A stretch of DNA of 64,000 nucleotides from Ardenticatenaceae bacterium (GTDB taxonomy: Bacteria > Chloroflexota > Anaerolineae > Promineifilales > Promineifilaceae), in NCBI GenBank assembly GCA_020634495.1, contig JACKBR010000006.1:77472-141471 (forward strand), read 5' to 3'. The notes under the pieces were generated by a model. It was not told where the DNA came from. It saw nothing but the letters and a program-made list of their open reading frames with translations, and did not search any database. The position numbers and the translations under genes are program-made. Position 1 is the first letter of the stretch; each line of letters opens with the position of its first letter. Below are positions 25,979-36,500 of the stretch, one piece after another.

Positions 25979-27739
25979 ATGCGCAACTATTTACACATCA
26001 ACTTAAATGAGCAAACCATCACCAGCGAGGTCGTCGCAGGAGAAGACCTGGTGAAAGCCGGTCGCTACCTGATTGCCAAAACCCTGGTAGAAAGCAATGT
26101 GGCCCCCGTAGATCCACTCGGCCCAGAAAACCCGCTGATCTTTTCCGCTGGCCCGTTGGCGGGCACCACCTTTTCTAACGCCAACCGGATCAGCATTGGC
26201 TGCAAAAGCCCGCTCACCGGCGGCATTAAAGAAGCCAATGGCGGCGGCACGCTGGCCTATGGCATGGGGCGGGTCAATATTGCCGGCTTCACCCTGCATG
26301 GCCAGGCCGACAATTGGGTCGTGTTGCACATCGACAAGGCGGGGCAACTGTCATTTCATGATGGCACGCCCTATTTAGGCAAGCTAAACAGCGAAACGGC
26401 CGAATTGCTTTATGCCAAATACGGCAAGAAAATCAGCTTCGCCATTTGCGGGGCAGTGGGTGAGTATCAAGGGCTGCTGGCGGGCATCACCATCAGCGAC
26501 AGCGACGGACGGGCCTCACGGCTGGCGGCGCGGGGCGGCGTGGGGGCCGTCATGGGCAGCAAAAAGGTGAAGGCGATTGTGATTGAGCTGCACAAAATGC
26601 CGGAGCTGCATGACCGAAAAAAGACGCTGGACGCGGTGCGTGGCTACGCCAAATTGATTCAGGAAGACCCCGTAATTCAAAACAGCTACAATCCAATCGG
26701 CACAATGGCTATGGCCGATTACACCAACCACGTTGGCGGCATTCCGGTAAACAACTTTACGTTGGGCGCGCAAATTGATGATGAGAAAGAGACGTTCAAG
26801 ATGGGGGGAACCTTCATCACTGACCTGAACAATTCACGGGGAGGCAACCATTCACATGCCTGTATGCCCGGCTGTGCCATCCAGTGCAGCAATGTGTATG
26901 TGGATGCGGCAGGCAAGGAGATTACCTCGCCCGTTGAGTACGAAACGTTGGCGCTGTTGGGCACCAACTGCGGCCTGCGCGAGCCAGATCATCTGGCGGA
27001 AATGAACCAATATTGCAATGAGTTGGGCATCGACACGATAGAAACCGGGGCCACGATTGCGGTGTTGATGGATGCGGGCCTGGCCAAATTTGGCGATCTG
27101 GCGTTTATGCGCCAGGTGTTTGCCGAACTGCAAGCCGGGTCTGAGCAGGGCCGGTTGTGGGCGCAGGGCACGGCGCGAGTAGGGGAGCATTATGGTTTTC
27201 ATCGCGTGCCGGTGGTGAAAAAGCAAGCTATCTCTGCCTACGATCCGCGGGTCATCGAGGTGACGGGCATTTCGATGATGACCTCGGCGCAGGGGGCCGA
27301 CCACACGACGGGGAATGTGCCCAAGGTGGCGTCTCGCGGCAAAGATTTGGCGGAGCTGAAGCAGCTCAGTTTGGAGGCCCAGATTGCCTGTGCGGCGGTG
27401 GATTCAATTGGATTTTGCGTATTCGGCCGTACCACGACAAATCCCAACATAGACTTTTTGGCCAAGGCTATCAATACGGCCGTTGGCACCAATTTAGCCC
27501 CCACGTTTTTCCAGGAGATTGGCCGGGAATGTTTGCGCCTGGAGCGCGAATTTAACATCGTGGCTGGTTTTACCGAATCAGATGACGAACTGCCTGCGTT
27601 TTTCTACGAGGAACCTCTGCCGCCCACGCAGCAAGCGGCCCGCTTCCACGCTGAGGATGTTCATGCTATTTATGAGGAGCTGGATGAGGTGGGAACGTTA
27701 GGGGTGCCGGATGAATACGGCCGTGTAAGCCGTCCATAA
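25979..27739 (+). CDS. Aldehyde ferredoxin oxidoreductase family protein
   Basis: 586 residues, ATG 25979 with AGAGGA upstream. The family uses a tungsten or molybdenum bis-pterin and one [4Fe-4S] cluster to oxidise aldehydes with ferredoxin. The N-terminal pterin-binding domain (MRNYLHINLNEQT, then GPLAGTTFSNANR, GRASRLAARGGVGAVMGSKK) is typical. Cluster ligands are likely Cys295, Cys299, Cys303 (HACMPGCAIQCSN, spacing x3-x3 rather than the x2-x3 of archaeal AOR) and Cys480 (DSIGFCVFG). No ferredoxin or cofactor gene is adjacent. It may feed acyl products to the divergent CoA-transferase, but that link is inference. Confidence 0.9.
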   Translation: MRNYLHINLNEQTITSEVVAGEDLVKAGRYLIAKTLVESNVAPVDPLGPENPLIFSAGPLAGTTFSNANRISIGCKSPLTGGIKEANGGGTLAYGMGRVNIAGFTLHGQADNWVVLHIDKAGQLSFHDGTPYLGKLNSETAELLYAKYGKKISFAICGAVGEYQGLLAGITISDSDGRASRLAARGGVGAVMGSKKVKAIVIELHKMPELHDRKKTLDAVRGYAKLIQEDPVIQNSYNPIGTMAMADYTNHVGGIPVNNFTLGAQIDDEKETFKMGGTFITDLNNSRGGNHSHACMPGCAIQCSNVYVDAAGKEITSPVEYETLALLGTNCGLREPDHLAEMNQYCNELGIDTIETGATIAVLMDAGLAKFGDLAFMRQVFAELQAGSEQGRLWAQGTARVGEHYGFHRVPVVKKQAISAYDPRVIEVTGISMMTSAQGADHTTGNVPKVASRGKDLAELKQLSLEAQIACAAVDSIGFCVFGRTTTNPNIDFLAKAINTAVGTNLAPTFFQEIGRECLRLEREFNIVAGFTESDDELPAFFYEEPLPPTQQAARFHAEDVHAIYEELDEVGTLGVPDEYGRVSRP

Positions 27740-27762
27740 TGAAGAAGCAAACTTAGGTGGAA

Positions 27763-27820
27763 ATCAAAGATTACGCAGATTGAAAAGATAAAAATCTGGT
27801 AAATCTGCGTAATCTTTGAT
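27763..27820. repeat. Perfect 19-bp inverted repeat (AATCTGCGTAATC type)
   Basis: ATCAAAGATTACGCAGATT (27763-27781) and its exact complement at 27802-27820, with a 20-nt loop. It lies between convergent AOR and C11 protease genes and probably terminates both. A related copy is at 45402-45460. Confidence 0.85.
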
Positions 27821-27840
27821 AAAAGCAATTATCAGGCAAT

Positions 27841-30396
27841 CTATCTGACTGTTATTTGCGTGTAAGCCGGGAATTGATTCCCGTCAAAATCTTCCACAAT
27901 AAAGCCGACCACATACTCTCCGGCGGCTGCATCCAAATCTACCCAAATGAGCGTTGAATCGGTGAAGGTGAGCGTGCCCGCTTCTACCGTGACCGCTTCG
28001 CTGACGTTGCCGCTGCCGTCCAGGTCCAGCCAGCGCTCCAAAATGGTGAATTTGTCACCGGCCTGGGGAATAATTTCGCGGGGGCCGCCGGTGCCATCGG
28101 CATTGCTAAAGCCAATCACCTGCTGCAAAACGCCGTTTTTGAACAGCAGCCGGGCAACCCGCTGTTCGCCATCGCTGTAGGTGTAGATGCCGTCTACGGT
28201 GTAGGTGGCTTCCTCAAACGATGCGCCGTAGGTTTGTGGGGTGAAGTGAGCCACAAATGATTCTGTGCCGTCGCTGATGGCAAAAACGATGGGTTCCCAT
28301 TCAAATTCCAGCACAAAAGATTCGTTGGGCCAGACGGGGTAAAACAGACCGCCGACCTCCTGGGTGTCTTCGCTTTCCAAATAGTCTGAATCGATTACCA
28401 AAATGGAGTTGGCGCTGGTGTCTAAGTAGCCCACAAACAGCTTGACGTAGCCGATGTTTTCACCGGAAATGTCGGTGGAGAGCAGGACGGGCTGGTTGGG
28501 GGCGGCTTCATTACTGGAGGCGGTGATGGGGGCGACGGCGATGTTGCCCGTGCCGGGGCCGCGTACGGCCGTTGTAGGAACGGCCGCTCCGGCATCTGCG
28601 GCGCTAAAAGGCTCGCCTGTGTAGTGGAAGGCTAAAAAGTCATCCCACAAGGAAGCGTTGCTGAAGGTGTTGGCAACGGCCGTATACGATTGCGGCCCGG
28701 TGATGGGGTTGCCGTAAAGCTGCGAGTTGGGGAAATAGATGGAAACGCCGGTGGAGCCGGGTTTGTTTGGGCCGTGCTTCTCAGCGATGACGGCCTGATC
28801 AATGGCGGCCAGAACAGAATCAACCGCCTGATCGACCTGCCCGCTGCCGCTGTTGCGGGCCAGAAGCTGGGCAAAATGGCCTAAATCGATGTAGGAAGGC
28901 GGCACGTTGCTGCCAAACACGCTGGTGAACGATTGGGCGCGGGTGCGGTTTTGGGCAATCATTTGCTGGTTGTCGCTGCTCAAGGCCAGGCTGAGGTCGT
29001 TGATGCTGTTTACCAGGGCGGGAATTTGAGAGAGGTCAACGGCCGTTAGCGTGACATTTTGCTCCATTTGCTGCACCAACTGCTGCGTAGAGACGTTGCT
29101 GGGGCCGCCAAACAGGCCAAACAAACCACCCAGCGGATTGCCCCCGCCAAGCAAGCCAGCCCGCGCTTCGGGGTCTAAAATACGCTGGTCATCCCGAATG
29201 TAGCTGTCCACGATGAGGCTGCCTAAATCGCCGCCGTTGATGCCAGGATTGGTGGCCAGGGCTTCCAAAAAGCCAGCATAGGCCCAGCCCAGCGCGGGTT
29301 CAACTTCTTGCGAAGCCACGGCGTAACGGGCATGGGGGGCCAGCGCGGAGAAAATCTCCACACCGCCCATCAGGCAGGCGTCCATGCCAATCAGCTCAAA
29401 CTGGTCAATGCCGGTTTGAGCGCGAATCTCACCGAGCGCCTGGTCAATTTCCATCAGGTAGAGATCGTTGCCTAAAGCGGCCGTTATGGGCAAGCTGTTG
29501 TCGGTGGGCACGCTGGGGTCTGGATCAGACCAGCCACCAGGCCAACCAGCGCCATGATCAGACATGATGAGCACGTATTTGTCTGCCGGGTAATTTTGCA
29601 CGGCCCAAACCACAAAATCGACCAGGGTTTGGCTGTCGGCCATGTTCACTTCGCCCAAATCCTGCACCAGTTCAGAACTGATGGTTTGCAAATCATTGTC
29701 GCGGGTGACAAAGTAGCGCCGTGCGGTTGTCCAGTTGCCATCCCCGGCGAAACCGCTGCTGAAGCGATCCAGCTGGGCCACAATGTTCACGTTGTCGTTA
29801 GAGCCAATTCGTTCGGCTTCATTCAGGTCAAGAAAAATATCCTCTTCCAGAATTTTGTCGTCGGCGTCCTGGTACAGCATGACGGTCCAGGTTTGGTCTG
29901 ATGGCCCACTGGCGGAAAGGGTGGGGAGGGGCTCATTGTTTGTTTGGGAGGACTGGCTGCTTGATGTGTCTGTGTCGCTAAAAATTGGCTGGGTGTCTGG
30001 GTTGTCACCTGCATCGCTGCCGCCAAGGAAATTAGAAATTGGAATGCCGCAAACGGCCAGAGCAATGACAATAAGCAGTATGACCAGCGGTGACATTTTG
30101 CCCCCGCCACCAGGGAGCGAAAATCCGCCGCCAGAGGGGCGTGGTTTGTAACCACCGCTGCCGCTGCCACCACTGGCTGGTCGGCTGGGCCGGTCTCGCC
30201 TGGGGGCTTGGGCGCGGTCACGCTCGCCATCGCGGTTGCTTTTGCGCCGCCGCTCGACGCGCACGCGGGGTTTGCCGCTGCTTTGTTTGCTAAATTGTGG
30301 TTGGCCAAAGTTGATGTTTTGTGCTCGGGTGGAAACGGCCGTTGCCAGCGCTAATTCCTTTTTCACTTTAATTTTAACTACATCCCAAAAATTCAT
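27841..30396 (-). CDS. Membrane-anchored clostripain-family (C11) cysteine protease
   Basis: 851 residues. The N-terminal 100 residues are basic and Gly/Pro/Arg-rich (cytoplasmic), followed by one transmembrane helix (about 101-121) and an acidic Ser/Thr linker. The C11 peptidase domain starts near 168 (TWTVMLYQDADDKILEEDI). The catalytic pair is His281 in MSDHGAGWPGGW and Cys341 in GMDACLMGGVEI. A Gly-rich loop and a beta-rich C-terminal region (about 640-851) follow. C11 enzymes cleave after basic residues and often self-activate. Topology suggests the protease faces outward. Its start is ATG 30396. Confidence 0.88.
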   Translation of the reverse strand: MNFWDVVKIKVKKELALATAVSTRAQNINFGQPQFSKQSSGKPRVRVERRRKSNRDGERDRAQAPRRDRPSRPASGGSGSGGYKPRPSGGGFSLPGGGGKMSPLVILLIVIALAVCGIPISNFLGGSDAGDNPDTQPIFSDTDTSSSQSSQTNNEPLPTLSASGPSDQTWTVMLYQDADDKILEEDIFLDLNEAERIGSNDNVNIVAQLDRFSSGFAGDGNWTTARRYFVTRDNDLQTISSELVQDLGEVNMADSQTLVDFVVWAVQNYPADKYVLIMSDHGAGWPGGWSDPDPSVPTDNSLPITAALGNDLYLMEIDQALGEIRAQTGIDQFELIGMDACLMGGVEIFSALAPHARYAVASQEVEPALGWAYAGFLEALATNPGINGGDLGSLIVDSYIRDDQRILDPEARAGLLGGGNPLGGLFGLFGGPSNVSTQQLVQQMEQNVTLTAVDLSQIPALVNSINDLSLALSSDNQQMIAQNRTRAQSFTSVFGSNVPPSYIDLGHFAQLLARNSGSGQVDQAVDSVLAAIDQAVIAEKHGPNKPGSTGVSIYFPNSQLYGNPITGPQSYTAVANTFSNASLWDDFLAFHYTGEPFSAADAGAAVPTTAVRGPGTGNIAVAPITASSNEAAPNQPVLLSTDISGENIGYVKLFVGYLDTSANSILVIDSDYLESEDTQEVGGLFYPVWPNESFVLEFEWEPIVFAISDGTESFVAHFTPQTYGASFEEATYTVDGIYTYSDGEQRVARLLFKNGVLQQVIGFSNADGTGGPREIIPQAGDKFTILERWLDLDGSGNVSEAVTVEAGTLTFTDSTLIWVDLDAAAGEYVVGFIVEDFDGNQFPAYTQITVR

Positions 30397-30585
30397 AGCA
30401 TCGCTTCCTCACTTCTATAATTTGTTACTTCAGGCTGCCAGATCATAAGAGTAACTGGCAAACTGTCAACCGATTAGAACCCGTTGGCAGCATTCCGTCA
30501 CAGTAAGCAAGATCCCGCAACAAAACGTGAGTTGATGTAGATAGATGGGTGGGTTAGGGAGGAGTTTATTTCAAGCGTTAACTTT

Positions 30586-31155
30586 TTAATTGATGCTGGC
30601 CCATTGTTCTGTTAGCAAGGTAAAAAGCTCCAGGTCGTGGAAACGGCCGTTCCAATACCCCTTTTTTTGCAGCACGCCTTCCGACTGAAAGCCTACCTTG
30701 AGCAAGAGGTTGGCTGAGGCACGATTTGCGGGGACAATCCAGGCTTCAATACCTTGAAGCGCCAGGTGGGTAAACCCGTAATCCACAGCAGTGGTAACCG
30801 CTTCGGTCATGATTCCTTGCTGCCAAAACGGCCGTGCCAATTCATACCCCAGCTCCCCCGTGCTTTTCTTCTTGTTCAGCGCATTAAAGCCGCAGCTGCC
30901 GATCAGCTCATCGTTCCCTTTTAGGGTAATGGCCCAGCGAATGCCGCGACCTTGCCAAAAACGATTGCGCCGCCGTTGAAGCAGCCGCCACGCTTCCTCT
31001 GGCTGAGTAAAAGTGCCCAAATTGTAATAGCGCGTTACCAGCCTGTCTGAAAAGATGCGATACAAGGCCATTTGGTCGGCTTCATCCAGGCGAAACTCAC
31101 GCAAAATCAAACGCTCGGTTTTAAGTTGTGGAAATGTCAGGGTAAAAGGCGTCAC
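30586..31155 (-). CDS. GNAT family N-acetyltransferase (RimJ/RimL-like)
   Basis: 189 residues from GTG 31155, giving MTPFTLTFPQLKTERLILREF, the normal N-terminus of this family. ELGYELARPFWQQGIMTEAV is the acetyl-CoA loop region and NRASANLLLKVGFQSEGVL the C-terminal motif. Related enzymes acetylate ribosomal or other proteins. Its neighbours give no clue: the C11 protease lies downstream and an AT-rich gap upstream. No ribosome site is visible before the GTG. Confidence 0.87.
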   Translation of the reverse strand: MTPFTLTFPQLKTERLILREFRLDEADQMALYRIFSDRLVTRYYNLGTFTQPEEAWRLLQRRRNRFWQGRGIRWAITLKGNDELIGSCGFNALNKKKSTGELGYELARPFWQQGIMTEAVTTAVDYGFTHLALQGIEAWIVPANRASANLLLKVGFQSEGVLQKKGYWNGRFHDLELFTLLTEQWASIN

Positions 31156-31566
31156 TATTGCACCAAACCATCATTATTATCAAAAGCACCTGCCAGGCAA
31201 ACTCAGCGGAAGTTTGCATTTCTGATTCAATTGACAGAATCATAACAAAATGGGTACACTTTCCAAGTGCAAAATAGGCACAGCAGACGTTTCTAGAAAT
31301 CGTGACAGAAAACCCAAAAGCAAAAAGTCTACCTTTAATTGGCCAACGTTTCCCGTTACTTAAAACAATGAATTATGTAAAAACCAAAAAGAAGTTTGAA
31401 TAAAAATGAGCGCAAATTTGGTTTTTGCTTGAGCAAATCACTTAAATATCACCGTTTGTTTTCAAACGACTTTCTGTGATTTGCTTTGCTGCTTTTATTC
31501 TGCTTTTTCCCAAAAGCTGCATGGCCAAAGAGACGATCTGTTTTTGATGTTTTGGTGGGGCATATC
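31156..31566. other. AT-rich intergenic region with nested hairpin
   Basis: No gene seen. An inverted repeat AGCAAATCAC / GTGATTTGCT (31432-31441 and 31476-31485) encloses a second hairpin CGTTTG-TTTT-CAAACG (31453-31468). It sits about 80 nt before the glycosyltransferase start and could be an operator or leader structure. Confidence 0.45.
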
Positions 31567-32895
31567 ATGAAGAGAGTGTTCGTTCTTGGGGCTTTGTTAA
31601 TTTTTATTTCCAGCAGCTTGGTCTTCTCAAATAACTTATCATCATTAGATTATTTCCATCCTGACGAATCTAATTGGATACGGGTAAGTATATTCTCGTT
31701 TGATACCTTTTTCATCGAGAAGAATTACCAGGCTGATGGGTGGCAGGAGTCATTTAGGACATTTGGTTTTCAGAATCCCCAGATGGGAAAATTTGTCATA
31801 GGGGCCTCTTTATATTTCCATAATTTTCGTGACTTTGATGGTGTCATTGCCTGGAATCATGATAAAGATATTGCCTGGCATGTGGCCCAAGGGTTAGCGC
31901 CTACGGCCGAAGAACGATATGCGGCAAGGCTGCCGATTTGCCTGCTTGCCTCTGGCACGGTAACCCTGGTCGGCTTGCTAACCATGTTTGCACTTTATCA
32001 GATGCTTTTTAATAAGGTGCTGGTTTTGCTTGGGGGCGTTACATCTTCTGTTTTATTTGCCGCTCATCCTATCGTCTGGCAGCTTTCCCATCGGGCAATG
32101 CCAGATATTCCTGCTGCTTTTTTTTCTACCCTGGCCATTTGCTTAACTTTGGCCACACTGCTCTTGTTTCAGAAGGGATTGTTTAAGCGGAGCCTGGCGG
32201 TTAGCGCCGTCGGTGCAGTCGCAGTCGGGCTGGCAATTTCTACAAAATTGAATGCACTGCTTTCGTGGGGCGCGGTTGTGCTTATTTTGGTTGTGGTTTC
32301 CGCAACTTGGTGGCTGAGTGGGAAAATGGGTGAGCCTAAGGGCAGGCGCTGTTTTTTGGCTTATTTTTTCCTACAGCTTTCCGTTCCCTGGCTAATTTTC
32401 TGGGGTTCGAATCCATTTCTTTACAAGAACGGAATTGCCAATTTACAAAAGATGATTGAATTTGGCCAGCGCATTGCTAATCGAAGGGCGCAGCTACCAA
32501 ATGCAGCTTTGTATACTGTTGGGGACAAGCTGAAGGCGTTTGCTAGCCTTGGGTTTGGCAGTTTGTCTTCGTTGTTTCATGGTAAATCGACGGTAGATGT
32601 TCTTGTTTTTATCATTGGTTTTGCGGTTTTGGGGGGCACGGTGGTCAGGTTGCTAAAGCAAAAGGATTTACGCACGGGGGCTTTTTTTACGGCCGTTTTG
32701 CTGTTGCTGTGGGCTTCTGTGTTGGGGGTGGGGGTGTTATTGTGGACACCGCTTTCTTGGGGTAGATATTACATGCCCTGGCTGCCTGCTACGGCCGTGT
32801 TTCAGGGTACTGGTCTTGTTTTTCTGGTTTCGTGGGTGTTTAGAAAAGTAGCCGGGAAGCAAGAGGCACAGCAAGGGCTGCTCAGAAATACGTAA
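31567..32895 (+). CDS. GT-C type membrane glycosyltransferase (PMT/ArnT-like)
   Basis: 442 residues from ATG 31567; an ATG at 31486 adds 27 residues with no ribosome site and is less likely. About ten hydrophobic helices are seen. The first extracellular loop carries FHPDESNWIR, matching the Asp-Glu catalytic motif after helix 1 in lipid-linked sugar transferases. These enzymes transfer sugar from a polyprenyl phosphate donor to a lipid or protein on the outer face. The gene is more AT-rich than its neighbours and has its first ACGGCCGT only at 32688. The acceptor is unknown. Confidence 0.8.
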   Translation: MKRVFVLGALLIFISSSLVFSNNLSSLDYFHPDESNWIRVSIFSFDTFFIEKNYQADGWQESFRTFGFQNPQMGKFVIGASLYFHNFRDFDGVIAWNHDKDIAWHVAQGLAPTAEERYAARLPICLLASGTVTLVGLLTMFALYQMLFNKVLVLLGGVTSSVLFAAHPIVWQLSHRAMPDIPAAFFSTLAICLTLATLLLFQKGLFKRSLAVSAVGAVAVGLAISTKLNALLSWGAVVLILVVVSATWWLSGKMGEPKGRRCFLAYFFLQLSVPWLIFWGSNPFLYKNGIANLQKMIEFGQRIANRRAQLPNAALYTVGDKLKAFASLGFGSLSSLFHGKSTVDVLVFIIGFAVLGGTVVRLLKQKDLRTGAFFTAVLLLLWASVLGVGVLLWTPLSWGRYYMPWLPATAVFQGTGLVFLVSWVFRKVAGKQEAQQGLLRNT

Positions 32896-32913
32896 AAGTT
32901 GTCCAGGTTGTGG

Positions 32914-32950
32914 AAGAGATGACAGGATTTTGCGAAGCCTGTCATCTCTT
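32914..32950. terminator. Hairpin between convergent genes
   Basis: Perfect 13-bp stem AAGAGATGACAGG (32914-32926) / CCTGTCATCTCTT (32938-32950), with an 11-nt loop, located between the glycosyltransferase and ndk 3' ends. There is no long T-run on either side, so it may act as an RNA-end stabiliser or weak bidirectional terminator. Confidence 0.55.
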
Positions 32951-32962
32951 AAACTTTATCAA

Positions 32963-33412
32963 TTACTCGCAAATCCAGCTTTCGGTGGAACGGTTCCAGG
33001 AGACAAGCTCTTCTGGCTTGAAGAACAGGTTCGATTCTTTGATACCGTTTTCCGGGCTGTCGGAGCCATGCACCAGGTTACGGCCGATTTCCATACCAAA
33101 ATCACCGCGAATGCTGCCGGGGGCGGCTTCTACGGGCTTGGTGCTGCCAATGGTGGCGCGGGCTGCGTCGATGGCTTCCTTGCCTTCCCAAACCATTGCC
33201 AAAACTGGGCCGGAGGTGATGTAGGCAACAAGGTCTTTGAAGAAGGCTCGTTCCTTATGCACAGCATAATGCTGGTGGGCCAATTCTTCTGTCATCTGGA
33301 TAAACTTCATGCCAATTAGCTTTAGCCCGCGTCGTTCAAAACGACGTACAATCTCGCCCATCAGTCCACGCTGTACGCCGTCTGGTTTTACCAAAATTAA
33401 TGTACGTTCCAT
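32963..33412 (-). CDS. ndk: Nucleoside diphosphate kinase
   Basis: 149 residues, from ATG 33412 preceded by GGAG. NDK transfers the terminal phosphate between NTPs and NDPs through a phospho-histidine. The N-terminus [20 protein letters not shown] and the end [20 protein letters not shown] are standard; the active-site His lies in NLVHGSD. The gene is alone, downstream of the giant acidic protein gene and separated from it by a terminator at 33464. Confidence 0.97.
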   Translation of the reverse strand: MERTLILVKPDGVQRGLMGEIVRRFERRGLKLIGMKFIQMTEELAHQHYAVHKERAFFKDLVAYITSGPVLAMVWEGKEAIDAARATIGSTKPVEAAPGSIRGDFGMEIGRNLVHGSDSPENGIKESNLFFKPEELVSWNRSTESWICE

Positions 33413-33463
33413 GTTTTTTACTCCATTCCTTGGTGGTGTGAAGCACAAATGCGCTTATAACGC

Positions 33464-33498
33464 AAAAAAGGCAGCTTGCTTAAGCTTTGCTGCCTTTT
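33464..33498 (-). terminator. Intrinsic terminator after the giant acidic gene
   Basis: Stem AAAAGGCAGC / GCTGCCTTTT with a 13-nt loop and a U-run on the minus transcript. It lies about 100 nt after the stop codon at 33596 and before ndk. Confidence 0.8.
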
Positions 33499-33595
33499 CA
33501 AATTTGTAACTTACTTTTTTTGCTTAATTGCTGCCTGGTCTGCCTAGGCAGCGTTGGCAATTGTCACTCAAACCAGCGGAATTCGCAACCTGTTT

Positions 33596-36500
33596 TTACA
33601 GTTGATCGAGCGCTGCCCGGTAGGAGGCCAATGCTTTTTGCAGCTGCCCATTGCGCATGTAGGCGTCTCCCAGCACCTGCGACAAAGCGGGGGTTTGGGT
33701 GTGGGCAACTGCGGCCTGCTCTAGCTCCGCGATGATGGTCATCATGCCGGTACCGGCTGCAACCAGCTCTTTGAATTGGACAATGGCGTCATTCATACGG
33801 CCGTCTCCCAAAGCCCGCTGGGCCAATTCGAGCTTGGCTTCATCAACGCTGTACGCTCCGGTAGAAGGTTCTAAAACAGGTTCAAAGAGATCATCTTCAA
33901 TCATTGTTTCATCGGCTGGTGGTGTTTGTGGCAGAGGCGACAGTGGCCCTGTATCTGGCAAAACGACTTCCTCTACAGCACCTGCGATGGTGGCTTCTTC
34001 TTCAGCGGAGAGCCAGGTGTCCATATCGGCTTCTGGCAAGGCTCGCAGCCAGTCTGTTTCGCCCACCACCTGGTCGTCTGATTCTGCACCCAGCCAATCT
34101 GGCAGCTCGGCGTCAATGTCCGCATCGTGAACCTCGCTGATGGGCAGTTCCTCAACGCCTTCCGCCGCTTGCTCCTGCAATTCTTCGGCCATCCAGTCTG
34201 GCATTTCTGGCTCCGTGTCGGCGTCGGTGACGCTGGGTAGCTCTTCAATTGCTGCCCCTTGCCGGGCGGCCAGCTGTTCCAACCAGACCATTGCTTCATC
34301 TGGATCATCCGGCACATCGGCAATGATGTCGGCTTCGCTGTCGGTCTCCTCGGCTAGCGGTGAAGCTGGCTCTGGCTCCTGGTGGGAACGGCCGTCATCT
34401 GTGACAAACATGGCGTCTTCGCTGGGCTTGATGGGGGGTGGCTCCATCTCAACTGCCATATCGAGATCGTCGCTCAACATTTGTTCCAGCCACGCTTCTG
34501 GATCGTCCTCAAAATCGCCAAAATCCAGGTCTGGCGTTTCTTCCTCAGTTTCTGCTTCGGAAACGGCCGTTTCCAGCACCTCCATCTCATCGACCGGTTC
34601 GGCCACTGGTTCTGGTTCTGATGGCGCTTCTGGGGCGTCATCGGTAACAAAAACGGCATCCTCGCTGGGCTTGATGGGCGGCGGTTCCATATCGACATCG
34701 AGCGCCAGATCGCCGCTCAACATTTGTTCTAGCCACGCTTCTGGATCATCTTCATCAGACAGGGTCATTTCATCAAGATGTTCTGCTGCCAGGTCGAACT
34801 CGCCCACTTCTTCGGTTTCTAAGGTGGCTGGTGCGTCGTCTTCCACCATTTGGTCTAGCCAGGCAACGGCCGCATCTGGGTCATCGGGCATCTCGTCCAG
34901 GGTCACATCGTCTAGAAGTGAGTCAACCGTGGCCGCTTCCTCTTCAACTGCTTCAAAGTCGGGTTCAATTTCGTCGGTGGCGGCCTCATCGGTTACAAAG
35001 ACAGCATCTTCGCTGGGCTTGATGGGCGGCGGTTCCATCTCGATGTCCATATCAAGATCGTCGCCCAGCAGCTGCTCCAGCCACGCTTCGGGGTCTTCAG
35101 ACATGGCTGTGAGGTCCATATCGTCATCGGCTGTCTGTTGGGTCGCAACGGCCGTTTCTGGCTGCGGCTCTTCAGTTTGATCAGCAAATTCCTCGGCCCA
35201 TTCTTCCTCAACGGCTGGCGCTTCGCTTTGCTGTTCGATCCAGTCAAGGGCATCGTTTAGTTCATCGGTGGAAAGAGTGAGGGGGGATACGGCCGTATCT
35301 GGCACGGTGACGCCTTCCGACCGGACTTGCTGTTCCAGGCGGTCCAACGCCAGCGACAGTTCATCTGGCTCTGGGGCTATCACGATTGTTTCCGGCTCAT
35401 CGGCAAAATCTGGCTCGTCGATGGCGGCATTGACACGGGTAGGCGGTGCCTCATCCGTAAGCGCCAGCTCGCCCTCGTCGTCCAGCTCATCCAGCCAGGC
35501 CAGGGCTTCTTCCAGATCGGCTTCTGCTTCTTCGATGCCGTCATGTTCTTTGAGAGCATCCGTTACCCCAGTTACGATGTATTCTTCATCGTCCTGTTCC
35601 TGGGTTTCCTCCACTGGCGGAGCTTGTTCTGGGGCTTCCACCTCATCCATTGGGGCTTCCACCTGCTCCTCGGCCATGTCGGGTTCTTCCAGGGCCGCAT
35701 CCAGCCAATCCAAGTCAGATTCGGCGGACATGTCCAGATCAGCCAGATCGGCTAACTCGTTCATTTCTACTGGCTCTACGGCGAACTCGGCCAGATCGGG
35801 CTGTGCTTCGTCGAACTCTGGCTCTTCCTCTTCTGCCAGCATCAGCTCATCGAGCCAGGAATCGTCACTGGCCTCGCTTTCTTCGTCGTCAGGGGCTTCT
35901 TCGGCCCATTCTGTCATCGGTTCTGGCTCTAACTCTTCCGGTTCCGTCGTAGGCTCCGCCTCGGTGAGGCGTGAGTCCACCAGGTTGCCCGTGGCCAGTT
36001 CGTCTAGCCAGGAGAGTTCTTCGTCATCGATGAGGTTGTCAAAATCGTCGGCGTCCTCTGCCAGATCAAAGGATGGCATGGCTGGCTCTGCTTCTTCAAT
36101 CTCCTCATCAACAAAGTCGGCCATTTCACTGTCTGTTATTTCAGACAGCCAGTCTATGCCGATCTCATCATCCTCGGCGGGGGTATCAGCAACGGCCGTA
36201 TCCTCATCTAGCGCCTCATCCAGCATGGTTTCAGCCACGCTGGGGAGTTCAGCCACGGGGTCTTCTTGTTGAGCGGCCAGTTCTTCCAACCAAGACATGG
36301 CATCATCCCAATCTTCAACAGTGCCGTCTAATTCAGCTTCCTCAGGCAACTCTTCAACAGGCTGCGGGGGTGCCGCTTCCTCCGGTTCTGGCTCCGGTTC
36401 GATGGGCGCAGTTAACCAATCCAGGCCCGTTTCTTCGGCCATGTCCAAATCTTCATTTTCATCTTGCAGTGCGCCCGTGTCTGCTTCTAGCTGGGTTAGC

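Noticed and set aside
34400..35080. Direct repeats resembling a CRISPR array
   Set aside because: Units are long (over 250 bp apart), in frame and encode the MEPPPIKPSEDA core of the giant protein.
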